DNA of 64,000 bases from Bdellovibrionales bacterium. Lineage in GTDB: Bacteria; Bdellovibrionota; Bdellovibrionia; Bdellovibrionales; UBA1609. The notes beneath the pieces are model-generated. The model ran no database searches. It had not been told where the DNA came from and saw nothing but the letters and a program-made list of their open reading frames with translations. This document shows, in pieces, positions 42,973 through 51,470 of the stretch. The stretch covers positions 1,089,187-1,153,186 of the forward strand of contig JADJNU010000002.1 of NCBI GenBank assembly GCA_016714165.1. Direction: 5' to 3'. The stretch's first letter is position 1, and each line of letters starts with the position of its first letter. The translations under genes and the position numbers were made by a program.

Positions 42973-44901
42973 ATGGCCACAAATAAATTGGATAGCAAAT
43001 CACCCTCGGGCCCGATTGAATCATCCTGGGAAAGACACAAATTTGGTTTGAAATTGGTGAACCCAGCGAACAAAAGAAAATTTAATATAGTTGTTGTAGG
43101 GACTGGTCTGGCCGGTGCTTCTGCGGCGGCGAGCTTGGCCGAGCTTGGGTACAATGTGAAGGCCTTTTGTATCCAGGACTCTCCTCGTCGGGCTCATTCA
43201 ATTGCTGCTCAGGGCGGCATTAATGCTGCAAAAAATTATCGTAATGATGGAGACTCCATTTACCGTCTGTTCTATGACACGGTCAAGGGAGGGGATTTTC
43301 GCGCTCGAGAAAGCAATGTTTATCGATTGGCCCAGGTCTCAACTCAAATTATTGATCATTGCGTGGCCTTGGGCGTTCCTTTTGCGAGGGAATACGGAGG
43401 ACTGCTCGATAATCGATCATTTGGAGGGGCCCAGGTATCGCGCACTTTCTATGCTCGAGGCCAAACGGGTCAACAGCTATTGATTGGGGCTTACTCTTCC
43501 ATGATGAGACAGGTGAAGGAAGGTGGAGTTACCCTTTATCCGCGACGAGAAATGTTGGATTTAGTTTTGGTTGATGGCGTAGCCAGAGGGATCACCGTGA
43601 GAAATCTGACCACAGGTCAGATAGAATCCCATGTTGCAGATGCTGTGGTGCTTGCCACTGGTGGTTATGGTAACGTTTTCTACTTATCAACAAACGCAAA
43701 AAATTCAAATGTTACAGCGGCCTGGCGTTGCCATAAAAAGGGGGCTTATTTTGCTAACCCTTGTTTTACTCAAATTCATCCGACATGTATCCCGGTTTCG
43801 GGAACCTATCAGTCAAAGCTGACTCTGATGTCCGAGTCTCTTCGTAACGACGGCAGAGTCTGGGTTCCTGCGCAGAAAGGCGATAAGCGACAACCTCAAG
43901 GAATACCTCTCGCCGAACGTGATTATTATTTAGAGAGAATTTATCCTAGCTTCGGAAATCTTGTGCCTCGCGATGTTGCTTCTCGGCAGGCCAAATTTCG
44001 CGTTGATGAGGGGCGTGGAGTGGGGACCTCCGGGATTGCTGTATACCTAGATTTTAAAGATGCCGTCGATCGTTTGGGAGAAGCTGCAGTTGCCGAAAAG
44101 TACGGCAATCTCTTTCAAATGTATGAGAAAATAACTGGAGAAAATCCGTACTCCGTGCCCATGAGAATCTATCCAGCCGTTCATTATACAATGGGGGGGC
44201 TTTGGGTTGATTACAATTTGCAAAGTACAATTCCGGGACTTCATGTTTTGGGAGAAGCTAATTTTTCGGATCATGGCGCCAACAGACTTGGTGCCTCCGC
44301 GCTGATGCAGGGGCTTGCGGATGGTTTCTTTGTGATTCCCTATACGATTGGAAATTTTTTGGCATCGACCAAACTACCCAAAATCGATGAAAATCATGAA
44401 GCTTTTAAAGCAAGCCGAGAGGAAGTGACGCAAAGGTATGATCGCCTTTTGAGAATAAAGGGGTCCAGCACTGTTGATGATTTCCACCGTCAGTTGGGAC
44501 ATTTGATGTGGGAGCATGTAGGCATGTCGAGAAAGGCGGCTGGGCTGAAGCAGGTTGGCCTGGAAATCCGACGTCTTCGAGACCGTTTTTGGCAAGATGT
44601 GAAGGTGACCGGTGAACCCACCTTTAAGAATTCTGAACTTGAAAAGGCGGGCCGCGTGGCAGACTTCTTAGAACTGGGCGAGTTGATGGCCTTAGATGCC
44701 TTAGAGAGAAATGAATCTTGTGGAGGACATTTTCGAGAGGAGTACCAAACTCCCGAAAATGAAGCGATGCGCGACGATGGAAATTTTTGTCATGTATCCG
44801 CTTGGGATTACTCCCAAGATGGAGGGAAGATGCATTGGAGTTTACATAAAGAGGCTCTTTTGTTTGAGCATGTGAAATTATCAACTCGTAGTTATAAGTA
44901 A
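42973..44901 (+). CDS. sdhA: Succinate dehydrogenase/fumarate reductase flavoprotein subunit
   Basis: Oxidises succinate with covalently bound FAD. The dinucleotide motif VVVGTGLAGASAAASLAELG, the FAD-linked His in RAHSIAAQGGINAAKNY, the substrate segment QIHPTCIPVSG and the C-terminal DHGANRLGASALMQGLADG are present. 642 residues, the longer type seen with b558 anchors. Confidence 0.96.
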   Translation: MATNKLDSKSPSGPIESSWERHKFGLKLVNPANKRKFNIVVVGTGLAGASAAASLAELGYNVKAFCIQDSPRRAHSIAAQGGINAAKNYRNDGDSIYRLFYDTVKGGDFRARESNVYRLAQVSTQIIDHCVALGVPFAREYGGLLDNRSFGGAQVSRTFYARGQTGQQLLIGAYSSMMRQVKEGGVTLYPRREMLDLVLVDGVARGITVRNLTTGQIESHVADAVVLATGGYGNVFYLSTNAKNSNVTAAWRCHKKGAYFANPCFTQIHPTCIPVSGTYQSKLTLMSESLRNDGRVWVPAQKGDKRQPQGIPLAERDYYLERIYPSFGNLVPRDVASRQAKFRVDEGRGVGTSGIAVYLDFKDAVDRLGEAAVAEKYGNLFQMYEKITGENPYSVPMRIYPAVHYTMGGLWVDYNLQSTIPGLHVLGEANFSDHGANRLGASALMQGLADGFFVIPYTIGNFLASTKLPKIDENHEAFKASREEVTQRYDRLLRIKGSSTVDDFHRQLGHLMWEHVGMSRKAAGLKQVGLEIRRLRDRFWQDVKVTGEPTFKNSELEKAGRVADFLELGELMALDALERNESCGGHFREEYQTPENEAMRDDGNFCHVSAWDYSQDGGKMHWSLHKEALLFEHVKLSTRSYK

Positions 44902-44972
44902 TTTAGAATATTAAGACTACAGGAGAGAAATGTGGGCGGTACTTCACAAAAAATATAAATTTAAAGCTGAAG

Positions 44973-45701
44973 GTGTGGAGGCAAAATGGTCCTGAAGATA
45001 AGGGCTATTTTATGGAATATGAATTGAAGGATATTTCAACAGACGCTTCGTTCTTGGAGATGCTCGACGTGATGAATGAGCAGTTAGTAAAAATCGGGGA
45101 GGCAGCTGTTGAATTTGATCATGATTGCAGGGAGGGAATCTGTGGAGCCTGCTCTCTGGTTATCAATGGTAACCCTCACGGACCGGATGGGAGCACCACC
45201 ACTTGTCAGCTGCATATGCGTCGATTTCAGGATGGTGATACTGTTGTTATCGAACCATTTAGGGCAAAGGCCTTTCCTGTCGTAAAGGACTTAATGGTTG
45301 ATAGATCTGCATTTGATCGAATTATATCCGCAGGCGGGTATATATCAACTTCGACGGGAAGTGCGCAGGATGCCAACGCCATACCGATCGGTAAGGATAG
45401 GGCGGATCGCTCTTTTTCGGCTGCGACCTGTATCGGGTGCGGAGCTTGTGTTGCGGTTTGCATCAATGCTTCTGCAAGTCTCTTTGTCTCGGCAAAATTG
45501 GCTCATCTTTCTCTTCTTCCACAGGGCGAAGTTGAAAAGCACGGAAGAGTTCTAGATATGGTGAGGCAGATGGATAAAGAGGGATTTGGCGGATGCACGA
45601 ATACAGGAGCCTGTGCCGCAGCCTGCCCAAAAGATATCTCTCTTGAGAACATTGCTCAAATGAATCGCCAATTTTTGATTGGTTCAGCTCTAGAACGATA
45701 G
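44973..45701 (+). CDS. sdhB: Succinate dehydrogenase iron-sulfur subunit; true N-terminus probably at 44930 with a one-base frameshift
   Basis: Carries electrons from SdhA to quinone. The [2Fe-2S] cysteines (CREGICGACS ... TTTC), [4Fe-4S] (CIGCGACVAVC) and [3Fe-4S] (CTNTGACAAACP) are intact. The first start in frame is GTG at 44973, but the upstream in-frame DNA still encodes family-like residues (KNINLKLKVWRQ) with no start codon. AGGAG at 44921 is followed by an ATG at 44930 in another frame; removing one base from the six-A run at 44948-44953 joins them as MWAVLHKNINLKLKVW. So either the sequence has an extra A or slippage occurs. Confidence 0.93.
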   Translation: MWRQNGPEDKGYFMEYELKDISTDASFLEMLDVMNEQLVKIGEAAVEFDHDCREGICGACSLVINGNPHGPDGSTTTCQLHMRRFQDGDTVVIEPFRAKAFPVVKDLMVDRSAFDRIISAGGYISTSTGSAQDANAIPIGKDRADRSFSAATCIGCGACVAVCINASASLFVSAKLAHLSLLPQGEVEKHGRVLDMVRQMDKEGFGGCTNTGACAAACPKDISLENIAQMNRQFLIGSALER

Positions 45702-45846
45702 TTCAGGCAGATGATTTGGCAGGATCTGGAAATCGCATATCGGGATGCCTCCTTTTTTGGCTTTTGCCAGACACTCAGTCAACATTAACCCACAGAATTT
45801 TCCACAGTTATTATTTTATTTTCGTCATACTTAAGTCTAATTTGGG

Positions 45847-47367
45847 ATGTTGGATACAGAACCTTATTCGTTGTTGGCACCAAGTGTTCTGAGTCAAAAG
45901 TTGGGTGGCCCCATTCGCTATTTGTCTTCACAATCGGGCTCCGTACTGGTGCGAAGACCTGCGATCGAAATAGCTTCATCGGCCCTTCAGAAATTATCTG
46001 AAAGCCCTTTTGTCGAATATGCAGAGCCAAACTATATATATAAAATAAACCGGCTTCCCAATGACCCTGAGCTGTCAAAATTATGGGGGTTGATCAATGT
46101 GGGACAACTCGATTCTGCGGGTACGGAGGGGATATCCGGTGTCGATATTGGCGTTGAAAGTGCCTGGAATTTGACGGTTGGTTCCTCCGCCGTTGTCGTT
46201 GCTGTGATCGATACGGGAGTGGATGAAACTCTGCCTGATTTGAGTCCCAACATGTGGGTGAACGTTCAGGAACAAAATGGTATTCCGGGCGTGGACGATG
46301 ACAACAATGGATTCGTGGATGATGTGCATGGATATGATTTTGCGAACAAAGATGGTCAGCCCAGAGATGATCATGGCCATGGCTCCCATTGTTCTGGAAC
46401 GATTGGGGCCAAAGGAGATGATAATCTGGGAATAGTGGGCGTAGCGTGGAATGTGAAGATCATGGCCGTGAAATTTCTTGGGGCAGATGGGTCTGGAAAT
46501 TTAGCAGATGCTGTAGAGGCCATCGATTATGCGACCACCATGGGCGCAAATATCATGAATAATTCATGGGGTGGTGGAGGGTACAGCAAAGCTCTTGAGG
46601 AAGCCATTCAGCGTTCTGAAAAAGCGGGTGTACTTTTTGTCGCAGCAGCTGGTAATTCATCTTTGAATACCGATATCAAACCTTCCTACCCTGCGAGTTA
46701 CAGCGTGGGAAATATTATTTCGGTCGCTGCTGTGGACAACAAAGGAGAACTGGCAGAGTTTTCCAATTGGGGCAAAGCCTCAGTTCATGTGGCCGCGCCT
46801 GGAGTGAATATCTTTAGCACAACGCCATCTGGTTATGAGTCTTGGTCCGGAACCTCTATGGCGGCACCCCACGTCTCAGGAGTTGCGGCCCTCCTTTTGG
46901 CCTCAGACATGGGCTTGAATAGCATTGAACTAAAAAATAGATTAATTTCATTTGCCAAACCAAGCCGCAGGCTGAGGAATAAAGTCATATCTGGGATGGT
47001 AAATGCTTATCATGCTATTACCCAAACGCCCCATCAGCCAGATGTGGAGGACCCATTTTACTGGATGCAGGAATCGTATTCCCTTTCTTCACCTCATCCT
47101 TACGCGGATAATTACTCTGAGACCTGGAAAATCAGTCGCCCAGGAGCAAATAAGATAGCTGTTCTATTTTCAAAATTTGAAACTGAATTAAACTATGATG
47201 TGGTGACATTTAGCGATCAGAACGGAACAATTGTCGGTTCATGGTCAGGAGATAATGAAGATACTTTCTCCCCAGTGATCAACGGAGACACAATGATCAT
47301 AACGATAAAGAGTGATAATAGCGTTGGTAGGTATGGATTCGATATTAAAGCAATAGCCTTTAAATAA
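45847..47367 (+). CDS. Subtilisin-like serine protease (peptidase S8)
   Basis: The first 66 residues match an inhibitor-type propeptide (ending SPFVEYAEPNYIYKI). The catalytic domain has Asp122 (VAVIDTGVDE), His178 in DDHGHGSHCSG, the oxyanion Asn in AAAGNSS and Ser337 in SGTSMAAPHVSG. A C-terminal beta domain of about 110 residues follows. No signal peptide is visible, and the frame has a stop at 45838, nine bases before the ATG, so the protein as read lacks an export signal. That is unusual for a propeptide-bearing subtilase. No clear ribosome site is seen before the ATG. Confidence 0.9.
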   Translation: MLDTEPYSLLAPSVLSQKLGGPIRYLSSQSGSVLVRRPAIEIASSALQKLSESPFVEYAEPNYIYKINRLPNDPELSKLWGLINVGQLDSAGTEGISGVDIGVESAWNLTVGSSAVVVAVIDTGVDETLPDLSPNMWVNVQEQNGIPGVDDDNNGFVDDVHGYDFANKDGQPRDDHGHGSHCSGTIGAKGDDNLGIVGVAWNVKIMAVKFLGADGSGNLADAVEAIDYATTMGANIMNNSWGGGGYSKALEEAIQRSEKAGVLFVAAAGNSSLNTDIKPSYPASYSVGNIISVAAVDNKGELAEFSNWGKASVHVAAPGVNIFSTTPSGYESWSGTSMAAPHVSGVAALLLASDMGLNSIELKNRLISFAKPSRRLRNKVISGMVNAYHAITQTPHQPDVEDPFYWMQESYSLSSPHPYADNYSETWKISRPGANKIAVLFSKFETELNYDVVTFSDQNGTIVGSWSGDNEDTFSPVINGDTMIITIKSDNSVGRYGFDIKAIAFK

Positions 47368-47413
47368 TGAATCGATTCTTTTTTGTCTCATTGAAATATT
47401 GATCATTTAGCAA

Positions 47414-48298
47414 TTATTTTGAAAAGTGACCGTTTTCCTTCAAGAATTTATCAATCCTGAGATTTACAAATTCCGGCATGTCCAACTGTGTGCAATGAGA
47501 GCCGTAGGGAACTACTAAAAGTTGGCTATTGCAAATTCGACGGTTCATTTCTTCTTGAAATTTCAAGGGCGTTACGGTGTCTTTGCTTCCGGCAATGATT
47601 AAAACTGGGCAGTCGATTCTCTCCAGAATTGGAAGGCCGTCAAACTTCATCATTTGTTCAAATATCGTGATGAATGAGTCAAGGTCCATTGAAGCGATAC
47701 CACGAACATAGATTTCGATATCCTTCAGGCTCGTCAAGCTTAAGTTGAATCCGCCTGCAAGAGTCAAAGCTTGAATGGCCACGGGATTGTTGATAGCTCG
47801 TTTCCAGATATAGGATATGGTTTCTGGTAAGGTCTTATAACCAGCTTTGAAGAAGGTGAATACGGAACTGGCCAAATCATTGCCAAACATCCCTTTGATT
47901 GGATCGGTCACAAAGCCGTTTATAAAAATCATATTGGCAATGGATTCCGGGAACATGTCATAGGCCCGAGTAATTACCTGCGCTCCAAAGCTGTGACCCC
48001 AGAGGCTCGCCTGGTCTATTTCCAGGTGATCGAGGAGGCCTCGAATGTCTCTGGCCATCCCATCTACGTTAAGATCCTTACGGTCGGCGGGAGTCTCGGA
48101 CAAATGGTGAGCTCGGTAATCAAAAGTAATTGTTTGGTAGCTTCTGGAGAAATATTTAATTTGGTGTTGCCAGTGGTTGATGAGGCAACCGATCCCGTAG
48201 GCAAGAATCAAAGGTTTGCCGCTGCCGCGAACCTCAAAATAGATTCGAGTTCCGTCAAAGCTTTTGAAATATCCTGTGCTCTTACTGAATTTTTTCAT
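47414..48298 (-). CDS. Alpha/beta hydrolase
   Basis: A 294-residue alpha/beta hydrolase. The nucleophile elbow is GHSFG, the acid is in IIAGSKDTVTP and the His in YGSHCTQLD. FDGTRIYFEVRGSGKPL at the N-terminus and FDYRAHHLSETP are typical. Substrate unknown; esterase or lactonase-type activity is possible. Its start overlaps the end of the FHA gene by 17 bases, so the two are co-translated. Confidence 0.88.
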   Translation of the reverse strand: MKKFSKSTGYFKSFDGTRIYFEVRGSGKPLILAYGIGCLINHWQHQIKYFSRSYQTITFDYRAHHLSETPADRKDLNVDGMARDIRGLLDHLEIDQASLWGHSFGAQVITRAYDMFPESIANMIFINGFVTDPIKGMFGNDLASSVFTFFKAGYKTLPETISYIWKRAINNPVAIQALTLAGGFNLSLTSLKDIEIYVRGIASMDLDSFITIFEQMMKFDGLPILERIDCPVLIIAGSKDTVTPLKFQEEMNRRICNSQLLVVPYGSHCTQLDMPEFVNLRIDKFLKENGHFSK

Positions 48299-49091
48299 CG
48301 AAACCCATCTTAATCTGACAGTCGAATATAGAGATCATATCTCCTGATTTCAAGTGTGCATTGGCAATGGGTTTGTTATTTAGCAAAACGATATTGGGGT
48401 GATGGGTTTTAAATGTAGGACCTTGAGGCGTGGGCCATATTTCAAAGCAAAGACCTGGAGCGCCTGTTTCGAGAATAGGCATATCAAAGGACTCAGCTCC
48501 AGCAGTTCGAGGTCCGTATCCGAGGTACCAGGTTGTATCGAATTGGAGTCCCCGCACAAAAGTCAGTATGAGGGGTGGACTAAACGGGACGAGAAGTTTT
48601 GGGCGGTTTTTGATCTTATTCTTCTTAGATTTAAGAAATTCAGCTGCGATTTCATTCCACTTTAGCTGCTTTTTCTCTTCTGAAGCCTGGGGCTGAGCTT
48701 TGACTTTTGAGATAACCTCAATTTCTCCTTCCGCTCTTTCGCTGCCAGACTTCTCATTTTGGCTGGAGAGAGGTTCTTGAGAGTTCTTTGGAAGGGCACC
48801 AGGCGTGTAGATTTGCACCTCAATCAGGGAACTTCCGAGCTGGATGCGCAAACCTGGATTGAGCTTGATAGACCCGACCTTTTGCCCATCTATCTTGATG
48901 CCGTTCGTGGACCCAAGGTCAATGAGAGTCAAAGCTCCTTGATTGTCCTTCTCTACCCGAGCGTGCTTACTTGAGACCTTTTGATCGGAAAGGGCGACGT
49001 CTCCCTCCAAACGGCCAACAGTGGCTCCTGGATGGATGTGGAAAAGCCGCCCCTTGGCGGGACCCTTTAAAACAAAAAAAGCGAGTTCCAT
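48282..49091 (-). CDS. Protein with N-terminal FHA domain and second FHA-like C-terminal domain
   Basis: FHA domains bind phosphothreonine. Residues about 1-90 form a clear FHA: GATVGRLEGDVALSD, SSKHARV and IDLGSTNGIKIDGQK. A Ser/Glu/Gln-rich linker follows, and the C-terminal 110 residues again show the FHA outline (WYLGYGPRTAG ... PTFKTHHPNIVLLNNKPI ... LKSGDMISIF) with weaker conservation. No kinase or phosphatase gene is nearby. It overlaps the downstream hydrolase gene. Confidence 0.85.
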   Translation of the reverse strand: MELAFFVLKGPAKGRLFHIHPGATVGRLEGDVALSDQKVSSKHARVEKDNQGALTLIDLGSTNGIKIDGQKVGSIKLNPGLRIQLGSSLIEVQIYTPGALPKNSQEPLSSQNEKSGSERAEGEIEVISKVKAQPQASEEKKQLKWNEIAAEFLKSKKNKIKNRPKLLVPFSPPLILTFVRGLQFDTTWYLGYGPRTAGAESFDMPILETGAPGLCFEIWPTPQGPTFKTHHPNIVLLNNKPIANAHLKSGDMISIFDCQIKMGFDEKIQ

Positions 49092-49228
49092 GACCCAATA
49101 TAATCCAAGTAATTAGAAATATTAATAAATTTCGATAATTTCAGGCCCGAAGTTGAGGTGAGGGAGCTCTTGTCGTTGGGCATCAAGCATGTTAGAGATG
49201 GTCACCGTAGTTTTTACTTATCATCCTT

Positions 49229-49250
49229 GCTCTCGTAATTAGACGAGGGC
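49229..49250 (+). promoter_or_regulatory. Hairpin in the rpsF leader, possible ribosomal-protein control element
   Basis: GCTCTCGT (49229-49236), loop AATTAG and ACGAGGGC (49243-49250) pair over eight bases with one G-T wobble. It lies 23 bases before the GTG start and just upstream of the ribosome site; the intervening bases include ACCG. rpsF leaders in many bacteria carry an S6:S18 binding hairpin with a CCG element; whether this is one is uncertain. Confidence 0.35.
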
Positions 49251-49273
49251 CATTAACCGAAAGGATATCTTAC

Positions 49274-49714
49274 GTGACGGTAGCTCAGGAAAATATTTTG
49301 AAGAAGTATGAAGGTGTCGTGATTCTTCACCCGGATTGCACTGAATTGGAACAAAAAGCCATTTTGAAGAAGAATGCGGGAACAATCGCGAGTTTTCGGG
49401 GAAAAATTAATCACCTCGATACTTGGGGAAAGCGTCGTTTGGCCAATCAAATAAAGAAAAATACAATGGGCATCTATTTTCATACGACATTTGAGGCGGA
49501 TGGAGATGTTATTGCCGAACTTGAGCGAACGATGAAAATCAATGAAAGAGTGTTGCGATTTATGCATCTGCGATTGGATGATCGCGAGAATCTAACAAAA
49601 TATTTAGAGCGTTACAGGGATGCCTTACAAGAGACGGCCAATCGCGAAAAAGAGCGAGAGGTAAAAATTCAGCAGCGTAAGGCCGCTGGGACTCAACGGA
49701 GAGAGCGTTTTTAA
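49274..49714 (+). CDS. rpsF: 30S ribosomal protein S6
   Basis: S6 pairs with S18 in the platform of the small subunit. KKYEGVVILHPD, HLDTWGKRRLANQIKK and the ERTMKINERVLRFM helix are conserved. At 146 residues it carries a charged C-terminal tail (about 40 residues, Glu/Lys/Arg-rich). GTG start with AAGGAT upstream. The usual partner gene rpsR is not next to it. Confidence 0.95.
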   Translation: MTVAQENILKKYEGVVILHPDCTELEQKAILKKNAGTIASFRGKINHLDTWGKRRLANQIKKNTMGIYFHTTFEADGDVIAELERTMKINERVLRFMHLRLDDRENLTKYLERYRDALQETANREKEREVKIQQRKAAGTQRRERF

Positions 49715-49760
49715 GTAAACGAGCAGAGAATTCACCTAATCTATTTTATGAGGAGACAAT

Positions 49761-50651
49761 GTGGCTCTATTTAGGAGGATGATCTTTAGGTCCTCTTTTT
49801 TGGCTTTGTGGGCGGTAGTCATGACGACTGTGACGGTTGTTTTGGGAGCGCCTCCGCTCAGGGTGTTGCGCTTAGTGATGGGCCGTTTTCTGTTTTGGAT
49901 TTTAACCGTTGGCCTGAGTCTCGTTATGTTTGGGTTGGGTTGGAAGCCAATTGCCATCGTTTTTCTCCTTTTAACACTTCTGGTGGGTTTTTATAGCGAG
50001 TTGCTAGAGAGCAGGTGGAGTCCGCTCTCAAGTGCGGCTGTGGCCGTTTCGCTCACAAGTATTATTGGGAGTTTGTGTTTTGTTTTTTGGACATTGAGGA
50101 TGGGAAAGGGCTGGTATCTTTTATTGCTTGGATCCGTTAAATCAAAATTTGAGGGAGTCGCTCTCTTTAGGGGGGATTTCAATTTAGGAGTTGAGGACGT
50201 CCTGTTGCAGGCCCCCTCGGGGGTTGTCGTTCTTTTGTTGCTTGCTTCCGCTCTGCTTTTGGTGACTGAACCACGCATCAGGGAATGGGCTGGAAAAGCG
50301 GAAGAATCGGGACTTACATATCTAAAGCATTTTCGTCTTCCAGATGCCTTTGTTTGGATTACTATTGTTTCCCTTCTAGGGAGTTTTTTGAAATCCGACT
50401 TCAAATGGACTCAGGTTCTTGCTATCAACTTCTTAAATGTTTGCGTCCTTCTCTATTTTTTTCAGGGACTGGCTGTGTTTACGTCGCTCTTCGATAAAAT
50501 GAAGTTGTCGGCATTTTGGAGAGTGGTATGGACAATTCTGTTGATTTTGCAACTCTTCATTATAGTTAGTGTGGTGGGATTAATTGATTATTGGATGGAT
50601 TTTCGTAATAGATTTGAAAGGCGAACAAAGCAAATTAATAAGACTCTTTGA
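49761..50651 (+). CDS. DUF2232 polytopic membrane protein
   Basis: About 296 residues with eight or so hydrophobic helices. Location between rpsF and rplI and the overall helix pattern match the DUF2232 (YybS-like) family, whose function is unknown. A cluster GDFNLGVEDVLLQAPSG sits in a loop. GTG start with AGGAG five bases upstream. 15 bases before rplI. Confidence 0.72.
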   Translation: MALFRRMIFRSSFLALWAVVMTTVTVVLGAPPLRVLRLVMGRFLFWILTVGLSLVMFGLGWKPIAIVFLLLTLLVGFYSELLESRWSPLSSAAVAVSLTSIIGSLCFVFWTLRMGKGWYLLLLGSVKSKFEGVALFRGDFNLGVEDVLLQAPSGVVVLLLLASALLLVTEPRIREWAGKAEESGLTYLKHFRLPDAFVWITIVSLLGSFLKSDFKWTQVLAINFLNVCVLLYFFQGLAVFTSLFDKMKLSAFWRVVWTILLILQLFIIVSVVGLIDYWMDFRNRFERRTKQINKTL

Positions 50652-50666
50652 GAGATGGAGATTAGT

Positions 50667-51110
50667 ATGAAAGTCATCTTACAAAAAGATGTGAAGGATT
50701 TAGGGAAAATAGGCGATCTGGTTTCTGTAAAAAATGGTTTCGCGAGGAACTTTCTTTTTCCTCGTAGACTTGCCATAGAAGCCACAGAGAAGCGCGAGAA
50801 GGAATGGGCCCATCTCAGCAAGATTGCGGAAATTAAGAAGAAAAAGGCAAAAACTGAGAGACAAGAAATAGTTAATAAACTTCAGGGGATAACTGTCACT
50901 TTTAAGCGCGCGGCAGGAGAAACGGAAAAGCTATTTGGAAGTGTCACGACTTTAGAAATTTCAACAGAGCTTGAAAAGAGCGGAATTGAAGTGGACAAGA
51001 AGGATATCCACGTCGAAGAGCAAATTCGAGTGTTGGGACAGCACAAGGCAGTCGTGAAGCTTGGCGATGGCCTGGAAGCTGAGATTTCTATTAACGTCGA
51101 GCGCGAATAG
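50667..51110 (+). CDS. rplI: 50S ribosomal protein L9
   Basis: L9 has an N-terminal domain binding 23S rRNA, a long connecting helix and a C-terminal domain. The N-terminal signature KVILQKDVKDLGKIGD followed by VSVKNGFARNFLFPR is complete, and the Lys-rich helix (EIKKKKAKTERQEI) follows. I start at 50667 (TGGAG upstream); an upstream start at 50655 would add four residues. Confidence 0.96.
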   Translation: MKVILQKDVKDLGKIGDLVSVKNGFARNFLFPRRLAIEATEKREKEWAHLSKIAEIKKKKAKTERQEIVNKLQGITVTFKRAAGETEKLFGSVTTLEISTELEKSGIEVDKKDIHVEEQIRVLGQHKAVVKLGDGLEAEISINVERE

Positions 51111-51147
51111 GTTTAATTGAAAACCGATATATAGTATGAACGGTGTT

Positions 51148-51342
51148 TTATCGAGAAGTGTTTTTGGCTTCTGTTAGTATATCCTGAAGATAGTCAGCCA
51201 AAACTTCTCGGAGATCGTCGAGCGTTAATTGTTCAATCGGATCATGTTCTTTCTGTACTAGTTTTTTCAATTCAGAAAGTATGAGGTTGGTGGGAAGTCC
51301 AGTCGCTTCGGCTATAGCTTTTAGAAGCTCAGAACCTTTCAC
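51148..51342 (-). CDS. Small hypothetical protein
   Basis: 64 residues from a GTG at 51342 with GGAGGG eight bases upstream (a TTG at 51360 is an alternative). It is acidic and helical (ELLKAIAEATGLPTNLILSE, TLDDLREVLADYLQDIL) and resembles small regulators in general outline only. It lies in the gap between rplI and dnaB, on the dnaB strand. Confidence 0.5.
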   Translation of the reverse strand: MKGSELLKAIAEATGLPTNLILSELKKLVQKEHDPIEQLTLDDLREVLADYLQDILTEAKNTSR

Positions 51343-51470
51343 ATGAACGCCCTCCCTCAAAAGATCATTAGAACAACCTGGTAGTCAATCGAGCAAGGAA
51401 GGAAAGGCAATCTTGAGGAGTTCTAGACGCTAATCCAGCAGCGGATCTAATAAGCTAATTCGTTATTCTG

